Origin: Mantis religiosa
Lineage: Eukaryota > Arthropoda > Insecta > Mantodea > Mantidae
Assembly (NCBI GenBank): GCA_030765055.1
Contig: CM060951.1
Location: 49,537,049 to 49,601,048, forward strand
Length of the DNA stretch: 64,000 nt
Reading direction: 5' to 3'
In this document: one piece after another, positions 48,541-61,795 of the stretch
How the letters are laid out: each line of letters opens with the position of its first letter
Numbering within the stretch: position 1 is the stretch's first letter
Translations under genes and position numbers: made by a program
The notes under the pieces: generated by a model
What the model was told of the DNA's origin: nothing
Database searches by the model: none
Seen by the model: the letters and a program-made list of their open reading frames with translations, nothing else

Positions 48541-49628
48541 CTTCAGTTTCATTATGAACTTGTATTTTTACATGCCTTCATATTCTTATATGTATGATTT
48601 TATCTATCTTCCTGGCAATTATTATGACGTTTACTGCAGGTTTAAATGTGTACGGGAAGGCACCGCCTATGGCCTATGGCGCGAAAGCATTAGCCATTTA
48701 GGATGATGGGGTAGGTAGTTGCAACGGGAATGATACATGTCAGCGCGGCAAGGTTATATGAAACAGATATTAGAAGCACCTCGCAATGCTGGTTAAGATA
48801 GATTTTATTAACGGTTTCTAACTCTATTTCTTTATGGTAGACAGTTTGGTACGTCCTTATACTACCATCTCCTTTTACCGTTACATTCTGCTGTTTATCA
48901 GACATTTCTTTTAAAGTTTTCGTTTATTTATTATACATTGTTCCATTTGATTTATCTTCTTTTTATATTTCACATATATTTATCCATTTATTAAATATTT
49001 GTTAACAGTGAAGGAGAAATTGCTTTGCGTAAATGAGCTAGGGGAAATTGTGGTACCTCACGAACCAATAACTTCAGGAAAACCAATCTCCAACTCACCG
49101 TTGATTCATTACGAAAATGACAAGCCATTCCGCAGTTGCCCGACAGGAGCTTGTGTCAATCATAAATTTCTCCCTCGCTGTAGGTGCTGCTATTACGCTT
49201 AGAAAAGCAGTAACGTATTTTAGCTGAATGTTTTTATAAATGCAAGGTGTTTCGCAAAACTCTGCGGCAAATTACTGCCTTAAAAATATTTATGGCCGTG
49301 ATTTGTAACCTGTTTTATCTTGGAGTTTTTCGTAATACCTGTATATTCTTGAGGCATAGACCTATATAAAATGTTGTTCTAATTGTTAGAGTGTTTTACT
49401 TTTGCAACTTCTACTGCGAGTTGAACAAATGTCAATTTGAACCATTTTTTATTTATTGATTAATCAACACCAAACGTTTAGAAAACCTTACTTCCTTTAA
49501 GTATCATCATTTTTGTAAAGTTTTCTACATCCCAATTCCTTCTATTATAATCTAATATTTGCTACACACGATGTGTGATAAGAAACGTGAGTTTTATTTT
49601 TTCGTAATGAATTTTTATTTGTAAATTA
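48541..49628. other. AT-rich sequence with no supportable gene
   Basis: No recognisable coding or repeat signal. Confidence 0.45.
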
Positions 49629-50226
49629 AGTGTTCTTTCACACTGGTGGTGTGTAGGCTAAAGTATGGAAAGATAGAGTCAGACTGAAAAAGTCAATGCC
49701 ATAGCCGAGATTTGAACCACGGATCTTCTGGTTGCCGTCCAGCCGCTCTAACCCTTGAGCTACTATGGCCAATGTGCCGATATGACAAATTCTCTAACTG
49801 ACTCGTGTTTTTCCCTGTAAACCACTTAAGAGTTCTCCTAAACACATGAGACAAATACCTTAATGGCGACTTCCAACATGTAAGTACTTTAAGGTCCGGG
49901 CTTTATAGTTAACCACTATTAAGTCAATAAATGGAATTAATTGTTCTTTCAACTGGCGCTGTGCAGGCTAAAATATGGAAAGGCAGAGTCAGACTGGAAG
50001 TACTTACAACATAGTAAGTCGCCATTAAGGTAGTTGTCTCATGTGTTTAAGAGAACTCCTAAGTAGTTTACCGGGAAAAATACGAGTCAGTTGGAGAATT
50101 TAATGTCATATCGGCACGTTGGCCATAGTAGCTGAAGGCTTAGAGCGGCTGGACGGCAACCAGAAGATCCGTGGTTCAAATCCCGGCTATGACATTGAAT
50201 TTTTCAGTCTGACTCTATCTTTCCAG
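49629..50226. mobile_element. Fold-back tRNA-like element (copy C) with duplicated flank
   Basis: The left arm (about 49666-49895) and right arm (about 50008-50226) are reverse complements. They carry, from outside in, AGATAGAGTCAGACTG, ATTTGAACCACGGATC (B box), GAGCTACTATGGCC (A box side), ACTGACTCGTGTTTTTCCC, GAGTTCTCCTAAACACATGA and CATGTAAGTACTTTAAGG. In addition 49629-49692 recurs in direct orientation at about 49941-50006 (GTTCTTTCA, CTGTGCAGGCTAAAATATGG, AGAGTCAGACTG), so the left boundary has been duplicated into the centre. Confidence 0.85.
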
Positions 50227-50446
50227 AATTTTTATTTATTAATCAACATCAACTTTGACCCCTTCAAAGTAATCTCCCTCAGATTACTTGTGCCAGCGCA
50301 GTTTTCAATCTTGGAAGGTCTTCTAGAACTCATTTTTCTTTATTTCTCCTTCAGCGTTTCTGTTTTCGTATTTCATCATACCTCCTTTCGTGGTTTTTTA
50401 GCTACTGTAAAATAGGAAGAAGTCGCAGGAGACTATGTCCAAAGAA

Positions 50447-50694
50447 AAAAAATGTGTAGTGTTTAACGCCCACTTTTACTACATACGGCACCGCAGGCGG
50501 TGACACTGATAATGCATGAGGTTAAGATGGAGCACCGGTGGAATGAGATGGCGGGGGAAACCGGAGGTCCCGGAGAAAACCCGCCCCAACGCCGTGTTGT
50601 CCAGCACAAATCTCACTTTGCGGTCGCCTGGGATCGAACCCGGGCCGCCTTGGTGATAGCCAAGCGGTCTAACCACTGAGCCACGGCGTGGCCC
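50447..50694 (-). mobile_element. SINE-Glu, full length, TSD CTATGTCCAAAGAA
   Basis: Read on the minus strand it starts GGGCCACGCCGTGGCTCAG. It has TTGGCTATCACCAAGG (one change from the tRNA-Glu-like anticodon arm of the 16262 copy) and GGGTTCGATCCCAGG. The 14-bp duplication CTATGTCCAAAGAA is at 50433-50446 and 50695-50708. The length is 248 bp. Confidence 0.93.
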
Positions 50695-50708
50695 CTATGT
50701 CCAAAGAA

Positions 50709-51940
50709 TTCGTTGGCTGAGGCAGCATAATGGTTTTGTTTCTTGACGAGATATAGGAAAGCAACCTTGAGGTGTGAGCGTTAGCATTACAATTTCTACG
50801 AATGCTATAGTTTTGGTCTCCATCTCTGGCAGTGATTCGGTGATTTTCTAGAAACACTTTCTTCACTTCTTCCATATTGTTGTCAGTAATTGATGTGCGA
50901 GAACATCTAACCGATTGTAGGCTGCAAGGTACTCTCGACATACTTTCTTCCAGTCCTAAACCCTTGTCTTATTCATAGTAGGTCTGCCAAAAGCAATAGT
51001 CAAACAATTAAAATGCAGCACTGAACTATATTCCATTTCCAAGAAAAATTTAATGCAAATTAAGATAAACTTATTTAGAGCAGTCAAAAACACCGATAAC
51101 TTTTTCGAGTAAAACATTCAGTCGTTGAATGAAAACCCCGTCACTTTGTGATCACACCTCGTACTTAGCAGAGATAGCGGCAGTCCCTTGTAACCACATG
51201 TTTGAGTTTACTTGGCCCTTCCGTTAATAATGGCTTCATAATTAGCTAACGCGACGTTAATTTCCGTAAATTACACATCACAGAGATGCAAAGTCGTCTG
51301 AAAGCGTCATAACATTAAGGTCGCTACTCCTGCAAGGCAGACCTTTCTGCTGTGTCGGTTATATAGGGGAAACAATACAATGGTAGGTCCCAGGGCTTCA
51401 AAGAGACCGACTTTGCTCTAAACTAAGCGTCGTCAACCTCACAATGGAACAGATTAGTCAGTAAATTAAAACTTCTTTTAAAACAACATAAGTTAAATTA
51501 CTTCCAGCACTAAATATTGTACTGTATTGTATTTTCTGGGAGATGTAATGTAAAAGCAACTATTATAAAGCGAGGAATCCTTTATAGGTACTAATATGTT
51601 GCATATAAAAACTCACTTAAACACAGTGACTTATACCCGACCAACGACTATGATTTGCTTTGAACTCCAAAGCTGACGTCATGCAAAATATGTTCTTGCC
51701 GCCAAGTGACTGAAATAACCATGTGTGTACCAGTTTGCTGTCAACAGAACAAATAGAATGTCACAAAAAGTAACCAGAGACCACTATATTGCAGAAAATT
51801 TGTGCATTCCAAAATCTTGCGTTACCTGTATGCATTTCTCACTATTGCACATTTACTTATATATTCAACAAATGAGAAATCGGAAAAGGCAAACACCTAA
51901 ACCAAGAAGAAAGATGAAAAACAGGAGAAAGAAGAGTGGG
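50709..51940. other. No supportable gene
   Basis: Mixed sequence with short frames only. Confidence 0.45.
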
Positions 51941-51942
51941 GC

Positions 51943-53037
51943 AAACCCGCAATCCAGTGTTAAATTGATCGGGTTCTAATTGGAGCTATGAGTTCTCTTA
52001 TCCTCAGGTGAATGGTTGTAGGAAATGGATTTTGGTGGTTTTTGAATACTCAGTCGTATTAATAACACTTTGTTTACTGCAGAATTATTTGGTTTAATTC
52101 CTACTAAGTTTGCTTATCGACTTGGATCGGTGACCATCTGTTAGTAAAATTCCTAACATAAATTCAATGTTACTTGAAACCCTGGATTACTTGTTTAAAG
52201 TTACTTCCACGCGGTTTCTAGTTCTTCTTTATACGGCGACTACTTTGCCCTAATAAACTTCTAATGCTGCTTCCACTTACGCTAGTTGCGTTATTCTTAA
52301 CTTCCCTACATTTCAGACTTATAAATCTTCAATTCTCTTCTTAACGCGCATGAAAACATCCTTGCTGTCGTAGTATCACCTTTTAAATAAATTCTTCTTA
52401 CTTTTCTATTCAGTTCGAAACTTATTCTGTACCCCTCTCTAACTTTATCGCATGACCAAACTAGCTCACCCTTCTCAAATGTTACATTGTTATTGGTTTC
52501 TCATTTATTTCGAATTTTCGCATTGGTTTGCAAAACTCATTTAACTCATTGACGTTCAGCCCACCCTGATTTGGGGAACGCCTACCCTGAGTTGTTTGTA
52601 ACGGTATACATCGTTATCAAATCAGCGAAGTAAATCCCTTTAGCGTTCATGCTCAGCTGCATTTTGAAAGCCCTTTGTCCCAAAACATTCCTGGCTGAAA
52701 GTATACAATAGTTCTCAGACATTGAACTTTTCCTAGCACAAAGAAGTTAACGGTCCTTCATTCCTGTCTCTCCAAAGTGTACGGATTTTACAAGAATATT
52801 TATCTGTCCTGCCTGGATGCTAGTATATATGTTATATTAAATGATATTCTTCCCTTTTCATTCTTTAAGTCAACCGCTATTTTAATCATTGCTCTATCCA
52901 TTCTAATTTCATAATATTACAACAAGATTTTTATATTGGTTTAGCAAAGCATTTTTATTAATTTATCTTCTTTTTTAATTATCTGATTTCGATTAATTCG
53001 CCGCCTCCTAATCGCTGCCTGATACTGCGGTTACAAG
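51943..53037 (+). repeat. Unclassified 1.08-kb repeat, copy 1
   Basis: It is nearly collinear with 62725-63803, with small indels. Shared landmarks are GGCAAACCCGCA at the start, GTGTTAAATTGAT, GACTTGGATCGGTGACCA, TTAACGCGCATGAA, AACTCATTGACGTTCAGCCC, GTAACGGTATACATCGTTA, TGAAAGCCCTTT and GATACTGCGGTTAC at the end. No ORF or poly(A). The ends AACCCGCA and TGCGGTT are weakly inverted. The family is unknown. Confidence 0.9.
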
Positions 53038-54023
53038 ATTAAGAGGAAAATGCACTTCTCTTGTCACTGACGACAGGAAGCAGACCAAATTACAACATGA
53101 ATAGCATCGTGAATCTATGTAAATATCTCAAGGTTCGTTCGTGAATGTAAATGCCACTGTTTAATTTATGAGTTTAATATTTTGACTAGTTGTAGTAAGA
53201 ATATTTTTTAAATTGTTTAGTATATTACAGAATTCTACGGATGTCTTTATTTTGTTTCCAAATTTCATTTAATATAACAGCATGAGGTGTATACAATTTG
53301 CTGTGTTGTAAAAGGCACAGACAGTGATTTAAGTTGCTAAAGAGAAATTAAACCTTCTCTTCCATGCTTGGCTCTCATCCCTTACCTGATTCTAGCACTC
53401 CAGACAATGTTTTATTATCTCCCTTCTGATTCATTTCTGAGCCTGAGGCTGATTTGTTTGCATAGACTGTTTAAGTGGCAGTCTTTTGGCATCACACCAA
53501 AATAATACGTACTCTTCTCGGAACTACTGAGGTCCTTCCAGATTCTCAGGTGAGAAGTTCCCGTACTTCCTCCCATTCGTCGCTCACCTAGGCCTGAGCT
53601 TTGCTCATACGCTATTACTTATGTAACGGCTTGAATTAAAACCAATAATTCAAATACAAAGTGCACTAATATTGTACCTTAACTTGTATTACTGACAAGA
53701 GAGGAGTTATAACTTCAAGGGTAGAGGAGACCTCAGTGTCGGATTTGAGGCGTACCATCAGGTGAGAGGACTGAGAGTAAATAACGCTACACCAGGTTCT
53801 ACGTAAAGTTTCTAGTTGCTCGTCCACATGTTAACCAATTTATATGTGAGGGGGCCTGGCGGGACACATAATGTAAGATATTAATTAGTTAGCATTTCCA
53901 CTTACCAGGACTTGACGCACTGATAAAATCTACCGACATATAGAAGTGGAAACAGGCAGAGTGACAACGTATAGCGTACATCCGCAAAACAGTACAAGTC
54001 AAATGGCACGGTGACCTAAAAAC
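53038..54023. other. No supportable gene
   Basis: No recognisable repeat or coding signal. Confidence 0.45.
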
Positions 54024-54195
54024 GAAGTGAATCTCCGACTTCGAATCTCGGTCAGGTTGAGTCAGGGTTTTCCCTTATCCTGAAATATTAATATTACGTG
54101 ACTCTTAAGTTCTATATACCCTTGGTTCATTTGAACATCATTTCACCATTTCATCGATCGTCCGATATAACCTAACTGGTTAAAGGGTGTTAATT
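54024..54195 (+). mobile_element. SINE-V, 5' truncated
   Basis: It starts near the B-box region (GACTTCGAATCTCGG) and continues through CAGGGTTTTCCCTTATCCTG and CATCATTTCACCATTTCATC. It lacks the A-box half. Confidence 0.75.
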
Positions 54196-54427
54196 AAAAC
54201 AAATCTTAGCATCATGTAGCCAGCAAGGCTGTCATAGGTCATGGATGCCCTCCAAATTTGAGATTTTATCAAAACTGATGTAATTTCCTGGTCGTAAGGT
54301 AAATTCTCAGTTAGGATAGTTATAATATTCACACACCAGATGTTAGGCATACGAAGAACCTTATACCTATAAACAAAAATCTTTCAAGCCCAGCCAGGAA
54401 TCCTACCCGGGACGTATCTGCCCAATG

Positions 54428-54625
54428 ATTAGTGTAGCCTCACGGTCAAGAGATCTCAAGTTGGAATCTCGGTCAGGTTGAGTTATCTAAATAAGGCTAT
54501 TTCCGGGATTTCCCTTATCCTGAAAGATGATTATCGGCTAACTCTTAAGCTCTATGGAACCTGGGCCCATTGAGCGCTTCACGCATTTTATTCATTTATC
54601 GTCCTATGACGTTCCAATATATCTA
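54428..54625 (+). mobile_element. SINE-V, diverged copy
   Basis: GCCTCACGGTCAAGAGATCT, GTTGGAATCTCGGTCAGG, TTCCCTTATCCTGAAAGATG and TTATTCATTTATCGTCC match the family. The 5'-most tRNA-like part is degraded. Confidence 0.75.
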
Positions 54626-54962
54626 AAATTTAATAAATAATTATGAGGCATGCTGCATGTGGGCTAAAATTAAATTTCACTGCAATTTCTCTCTGATTCT
54701 ACACTTATTAAGATTTCAGTATATAAACGCTTCTACTATATTACTTGTTCTCTATCTCTCGTAGTTCTGTAGTAATACATTTATAAAAAAATTATAAACA
54801 GAAATAAATAAAGAAGTTTTATAATTACTACTTCTGATAGAAAATTCGATGTATCAAATGATTTTAATCAAAATCATGTATCATTTTGACAAAATAGCAA
54901 ATGGTTGTTGTCTAGAATCCTTGAATACTATGAGTCAAGACTGTATATTATTTTGAGTTTTG

Positions 54963-54984
54963 ACACACACAAACACACCCACAC

Positions 54985-55032
<48 letters not shown>

Positions 55033-55458
55033 CACCCACACAGCACACACAAACGCACCCACACAACACACACACACAAACGCACCCACACAACACACAC
55101 ACACAAACGCACCCACACAACACACACACACACACAAACGCACCCACACAACACACACACACACAAACGCACCCACACAACACACACACACACACAAACG
55201 CACCCACACAACACACACACACACACACACACACAACACACACACACACAAACGCAGCCACACAACACACACACACACACAACACACACACACAAACGCA
55301 CCCACACAACACACACACACACACAAACGCACCCACACAACACACACACACACACAAACGCACCCACACAACACACACACACACACAAACGCACCCACAC
55401 AACACACACACACACACAAACGCACCCACACAACACACACACACAAACGCACCCACAC

Positions 55459-55497
<39 letters not shown>
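54963..55497. repeat. Compound CA minisatellite with AAACGCACCC interruptions
   Basis: The unit is roughly 22-34 bp: an (AC)n stretch of variable length, then CAAACGCACCCACACAACAC. It recurs about 17 times. One unit has CGCAGCC instead of CGCACCC. Frames reading Thr-His or Cys-Val repeats are artefacts. Confidence 0.95.
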
Positions 55498-55499
<2 letters not shown>

Positions 55500-55624
55500 C
55501 ATAACATGTATTTATTTCCGGTGAAATTTCCGTATGGAAATTTGGAATGATAAATGTCTCCTCCATAATCAAAATTAGAGATATAATTCGTTGTATCAAG
55601 CTTCCGAGTAAAATAACAGTAAAG

Positions 55625-55839
55625 AAAAATTAAATGTGTAGTGTTTGACGTCCACTTTTACTAAATACGGTACCACAGGTTGTGACACTGATTATGCATG
55701 AAATGAAGATGGAGCACCGGTGGAATGGGATGGCGGGGGAAACCGGAGATCCTGGAGCAAACCCACCACAGCACCTTTGTCCACCACAAGTCTCACTTTG
55801 CGATCGCCTGGGATCGAAACTGGCCCACCTTGGTGAGAG
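55625..55839 (-). mobile_element. SINE-Glu, 5' truncated
   Basis: It matches the SINE-Glu body and tail but begins at CTCTCACCAAGGTGG, losing the A-box half of the tRNA head. The duplication AACAGTAAAG (55615-55624 and 55840-55849) marks its ends. Confidence 0.88.
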
Positions 55840-55877
55840 AACAGTAAAGGAAAACAGAGAATAAATCAACAGCATCA

Positions 55878-56417
55878 CGTTAATGTCAGAGGTTCTACTC
55901 CCAATAGTCCTGGACCCGTAGGACCAAGGACCTGGGCCTCCAACCAGGGAGTTACCGAGCTGTCCCAAAAGGGCGCCCGGCACCTCCATGGGGCTTTCCA
56001 TAGGGCAAGACCTAGAGAGTCACAGGCCCCCCCCCCCCATCTGGTCCTGTGAACTCAAGACGGGATGGAAGTGGATACGCCACTTACGCGCGCCAACTCC
56101 AAAATGGGAAGGCTACCGATATGACCTCGTTGGGGTCGTCTGGTGATCTAGCACACCTACTACTAGCTATGCTGGCTAGTATACGGGAATATTAATGGCT
56201 TCCCTCAACCCCGTCCGGAGACGTACCCGATCACCCACGGGTATCGGGAACCACTGCCCCCTCGAGTCCAACCAATCCGAACAACTCCCAGAGGGAGGGG
56301 CTCGAATGTTCGGCTCGAGGTCCCTCTAGTAACGTCAGAGGTACCACGAGTGCTAGGGGTCCGCAGTGTCCACACCACGCCAGCTGAAGTGGACGGATAT
56401 CCTCTCCTATGGGGAAA
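55878..56417 (-). mobile_element. GC-rich retroposon family (copy 3), longest copy
   Basis: The near-perfect 12-bp duplication TCAACAGCATCA (55866-55877) and TCATCAGCATCA (56418-56429) sets its ends at 540 bp. The minus-strand sense start is TTTCCCCATAGGAGAGGATA, and its 3' end is near GGGAGTAGAACCTCTGACAT. It contains a C-rich run at about 56026-56038. It shares the internal landmarks of copies 1 and 2. Confidence 0.85.
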
Positions 56418-56429
56418 TCATCAGCATCA

Positions 56430-57746
56430 TCGTCATCTACAGGGTTTAAGCCAGAAAGACGTCCTTCGGTCTCATACAGAGTTTTGAATTGCACAAAATG
56501 TATCTTATAAGGATAAGAGAGAATTCGCAAGAAAATCTTTCTCTAATAAGAGCTATCGAATAGGCTGACAGACTACCTCTGCAATAGGTACTATTGTAAT
56601 GTTCCATAGATTTTAATAGGAAATATGCTGCTGCTTTAAAAATTTGTACATAAATAAAACAGATAAAGTATTTATTTAAACTCGCATCGTGGAGCTCTTC
56701 TTCTTTATTTCCTTTTTACTTCAACCCAAATTGTTAGAGATTTTTACAATTTTAATCCTCAAAGGCCAATAGGTTGTTGGCATTTTAATACTATGTCAGA
56801 AAGTACTGAGTGCCCTTGTATAATATGTCCATCAACAGAGCTTAGTTTCCTCCCTCCAATTGTTGAAGCATACAAGATTGTTAATACAAACCTTTTGTAA
56901 TATTTCAGCAGTTCCTTCGACTTTAGCAATATTTATATAAAAGTACGAGAGCTTATTTAATTACTGATACCTAAGGGTAAAAAGACGAGTTATAAAAAGA
57001 AAAACCAGATCAAAGGTTAATAAAAATAGCGCATCGGTCTCTTAGAGACACACAGGGCATGTTTGATAACGAAGCTGGCGTCATTGTACTGACCTTCTAA
57101 ACCATTTTATAGCTTTTAATCAACATCGCCAGACGCTATAAGAGGCAGTCAAGCGGACGTTGAAGACGCCTCTCGACGAGAATCAATACCCAATCTCATT
57201 GTGCATTCGACTTCCAAGTATGCGAGTTCCATTCCTTCATTTCTTAATAAATATGCTGCCTCATCAATGAGTGCTTAAATTAAATTCCTCGAGAGAAATG
57301 TGTTTTTGGAATTTAATACTCTCCCAGAATTATAATTAACTGCAATTCTAAGTTGTTTATACCAGGAGAATTAATTTATGAATTGAAGACTTTAATAACA
57401 GGAATTTTGTTATTGTATCCCTTTAGACAGGGAACATTTCTCCCTCTCTAGAAAGCTCTTCAGTGGAAAATACTCCTCATTTATTAGGGTCTTAGATGTT
57501 TGAAAAATTATAATTAGGGCTATATATATAAAGTTCTGTAAATGGTAAATAATAAAACATAAAATACTGCATAAGGTATCCTGTAGCTAGGTGCGTGATT
57601 ATTGCAGGATCTGAACAAGTATTACTTGAGCTATCTGTCAAATTCTATGTTAGGAATGTGATTTAAAGGAAAATAAAAAATACCAAAACAGTAAAGTACT
57701 ACTTTATAGCACCACCATCTAAGAATCAAAATGACATTAAATAATA
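56430..57746. other. AT-rich sequence with no supportable gene
   Basis: No recognised coding or repeat signal. Confidence 0.5.
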
Positions 57747-58110
57747 TTGTGACTTTGTGGCTTCCTAATATTAAGTGCCCGCCTCAGTTGCGTAGATGGT
57801 AGCGTGTCTGCCTCACATTCAAGAGGTCCCGAGTTGGAATCTCGGTCAGGGTGAGTTACCTGGATAAGGTTTTTCCAGGGTTTTCCCTTATCCTGAGAGA
57901 TGAATGTCAGGTAACTCTAAGCTATATGGACCCGGCTCATTTGAGCATCATTTCACCCATTTCATTAAAGCTGGAGGACGTAAATTACACAAAAGAAAAA
58001 AATTTAAAAGTAAAGTTTGCAGGAATTCAAAATGCTTTTTGTTCCGTAGAAAGACCGTTTGTACGCCCCTTTGCAGCAGGATCACGTAACAATCACCAAC
58101 GCAGTCTCTC
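57747..58110 (-). repeat. Gypsy-type LTR fragment interrupted by SINE-V
   Basis: TGTGACTTTGTGGCTTCCTA at 57747 is the LTR terminus (minus strand), flanked by ATAT on the left. The LTR resumes after the SINE with TTTAAAAGTAAAGTTTGCAG, GAATTCAAAATG, CTTTTTGTTCCGTAGAAAGA and GCAGCAGGATCACG, matching 46620-46700 in order. It is lost near the CA array. Confidence 0.7.
57772..57982 (+). mobile_element. SINE-V inserted in an LTR
   Basis: The best-preserved head of the family: GCCCGCCTCAGTTGCGTAGA, TGGTAGCGTGTCTGCCTCAC and CCGAGTTGGAATCTCGG. The body has CCAGGGTTTTCCCTTATCCT and the end is GCTGGAGGACGTAAA, with a short deletion of the CATCGTCCGATA segment. Confidence 0.82.
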
Positions 58111-58201
58111 GTGGCTTCACCATACGTAAACAAACAAAAGAATTCACCTTCAAATCACTACACGATTATCAGTTCTCGACTCGAGTCGGTACAGTTAAAA
58201 T

Positions 58202-58676
<475 letters not shown>

Positions 58677-58958
58677 AAACAGCTCACTGGCTCGCAACTG
58701 CAACTCCCATTGCCGCATATATACCCGATCCACTGTTTCTCAAAGCTTCCCCAAGGTTCCCGAAAACTGCCGAAGCTTCACGGCCTTTCGTGGTGCAGCG
58801 GGAAAGTTCAGACAATCTCTGTACAGATGTATTATTTTATCTTGACAGAAATCCTGCGCGGTAGGGATGAGTAACAACTGTGGTGGGGGTAGTGAACCTA
58901 TTGCCACAATGCGTCACATGCGTAAGATTACGAGAGGACAGTGTGGTACACAAGCTGT

Positions 58959-59235
58959 CTAAAAACATATATCACTCTCGAAGCCAGTATTGCAGTTCTT
59001 ATAAACTAAGTTGTACTTCTTACTATGGTAGTAATCTCCACGACTTTGTTGGATCTTAAACAGTACATAGGCATTTGGAACAGAACCCTGTTCGACCCCA
59101 GCAGGCATGATAACCAACTGGCGGCCTTTCGACATCGCTGCAAAGTTCCTGTAACGAATTTCACTCCAGGCATATGGTCCAGTATGTGCTGCATTGATAT
59201 GTTTCATCCATATAAACTATATAAATTTCACTGCG
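58959..59235 (-). pseudogene. DDE transposase-like fragment (DETY type)
   Basis: On the minus strand IVYMDETY is read in one frame. After a one-base shift INAAHTGPYAWSEIRYRNFA, MSKGRQLVIMPAGVEQGSVP and NAYVLFKIQQSRGDYYHSKK follow. The order DET[YW], H, W, SKGQR-like, PNAYV.FK, GDYH matches the pattern of IS630/Tc1-related insect transposase-derived proteins as I recall it. It is the same type as 48342-48540. Truncated and frameshifted. Confidence 0.6.
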
Positions 59236-59976
59236 ATATCTCTGAATATTTCGTAAATATTTAAGACTTTTTGACCGTATGGTACCATGTTCGATTAAAA
59301 TTTGTCTGCCACGCTTAGTTTTTTCTCCCATATAAATCCTAACTTCAAAAGAGCTCTTCTTAATGTTCAGAAACTGCCTTGAAAGTCAGTACAATTTTGA
59401 AGCTTCATAAGCATTTTCTTCAGAGTTGGTCTTTCCTTTTCGGTGTTTTAAAAATTATTCGCAGTTCGCCTAACTACTTCTGAATTAAAACATCCAAATT
59501 ATATCTGTGCATATTCTTAATCCTTGTTTACTGGTCATAGAGAAAGACGTTGTTGCACTAGCACCAATGGCTTTTCTTTTCTTAATAACTATCTTAAACT
59601 GCTTTTAGACACAACTGTTGCCTCACATGCCTTTTCCCAGACTTTTATAGCAGACCCAGACCTTGTTCCTTTTTTTATAAATCTATAGGTATTGGTTATT
59701 ACTTCTCGTGTTTTTAAAATGTAGCACTTTATTTCCTAATGTACTGCTAGATGGCGTCATTTCTAAATTCTCTCTTGGAACTAGGAGACACGCACACTTT
59801 GAAACAGCTGTAGTATTACCGAGTACTCTGCAAGTGTTTACTTGCTCGCAACTGACCTGACCTCCCCTCCAGTTGCAACCGTTCTGAAATTGACTCGTCC
59901 AGATACCACTGCGCATCGCCCTCCATCTGTCAAGATATAAAAATACATCTGTATCCTTCTCCCTCTGTTGCGCTCC

Positions 59977-59977
<1 letters not shown>
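59236..59977. other. No supportable gene
   Basis: Mixed sequence without recognisable repeats. The left part may continue the transposase relic. Confidence 0.45.
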
Positions 59978-60989
<1,012 letters not shown>

Positions 60990-61795
60990 AAAACCAGTTA
61001 CATATTTTTATTATTTGGCTTTCTACTTTTCAGTGGTTGCCTTTAGTTCCTGTTAAATTCCTACCTATGCTGCCATTGCTCTTCTTCCAGTCCTCTTTTC
61101 TGCATTGCTTTATTAAATTCGTCCATCCATGTCAAGCGTGCCCTTCCTCGTTTTATTCTTCCAGGAGCTGTCCAGTTAATAACGCTACGTGGTAACCATT
61201 CTTCCTCCATTCTTTTTACTTGTCCATACCATTTTAATGTCCTTTCTTCTAGCCTATCAATTACCGTTTCTTCTGTATTCATTTTCAATCTTATATCATT
61301 ATTCCCGATATGTTGAATTCTTAATTTTCTCATACTCTCCCTTAAGCCGTCCATTTCTGTCGCCAGTAACTTTTTTCGCATCTTCTCGTTTATAATCCAA
61401 CTTTCGCCCCCATACTTAAAAATGCGTTTAGTTATTGTCTTTATTATATTCAATTTTGTTATTCTTGTCAGATTTTTTGTTCCAGAAAAATCCATTCAGC
61501 GATCTAACTGCCTCTCCTGCAAGATTAATTCTCTTTGCGATATCTCTTTCACATGTACCAGATTTGTCAACAATGGAACAAAGATATTTAAACTCATTCA
61601 CATTTTCTGCTGTAATATTATTTATTTCAAGATATTCTGCAGGTTCTCTTACCACCAAGTATTTTTTCTTTTCAAAATTTAATTTCAGACCACCTTGTTC
61701 GAAGGTATCCCTAGTTTACATGTCATATGTTCACTATAATTTTGGTCTTGTCCAATTATGACCTCGTCGTCAGCAAATAATAAGTTATAGATCGT
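60990..61795 (-). pseudogene. LINE reverse transcriptase C-terminal half, decayed
   Basis: On the minus strand TIYNLLFADDEVIIGQDQNY (FADD catalytic box) is followed, after frameshifts, by VNEFKYLCSIVDKSGTCERD and IAKRINLAGEAVRSLNGFFW. Next come IFKYGGESWIINEKMRKKLL, LEERTLKWYGQVKRMEEEWL and GRARLTWMDEFNKAMQKRGL. The GSETW, WYGHV.RM and GR.R..W blocks are typical of the region after the RT in RTE- and CR1-like LINEs. 5' truncated. Clade unresolved. Confidence 0.8.

Noticed and set aside
50095..50200. Functional tRNA gene in the fold-back element
   Set aside because: A and B boxes are visible, but the T stem pairs poorly and the unit occurs as inverted repeats in a mobile element.
54963..55497. 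CRISPR-like array of repeats and spacers
   Set aside because: The spacers are simple AC repeats and the context is eukaryotic, so this is a minisatellite.
54905..55599. Thr-His-rich and Cys-Val-rich frames on both strands
   Set aside because: Translation of the CA minisatellite.
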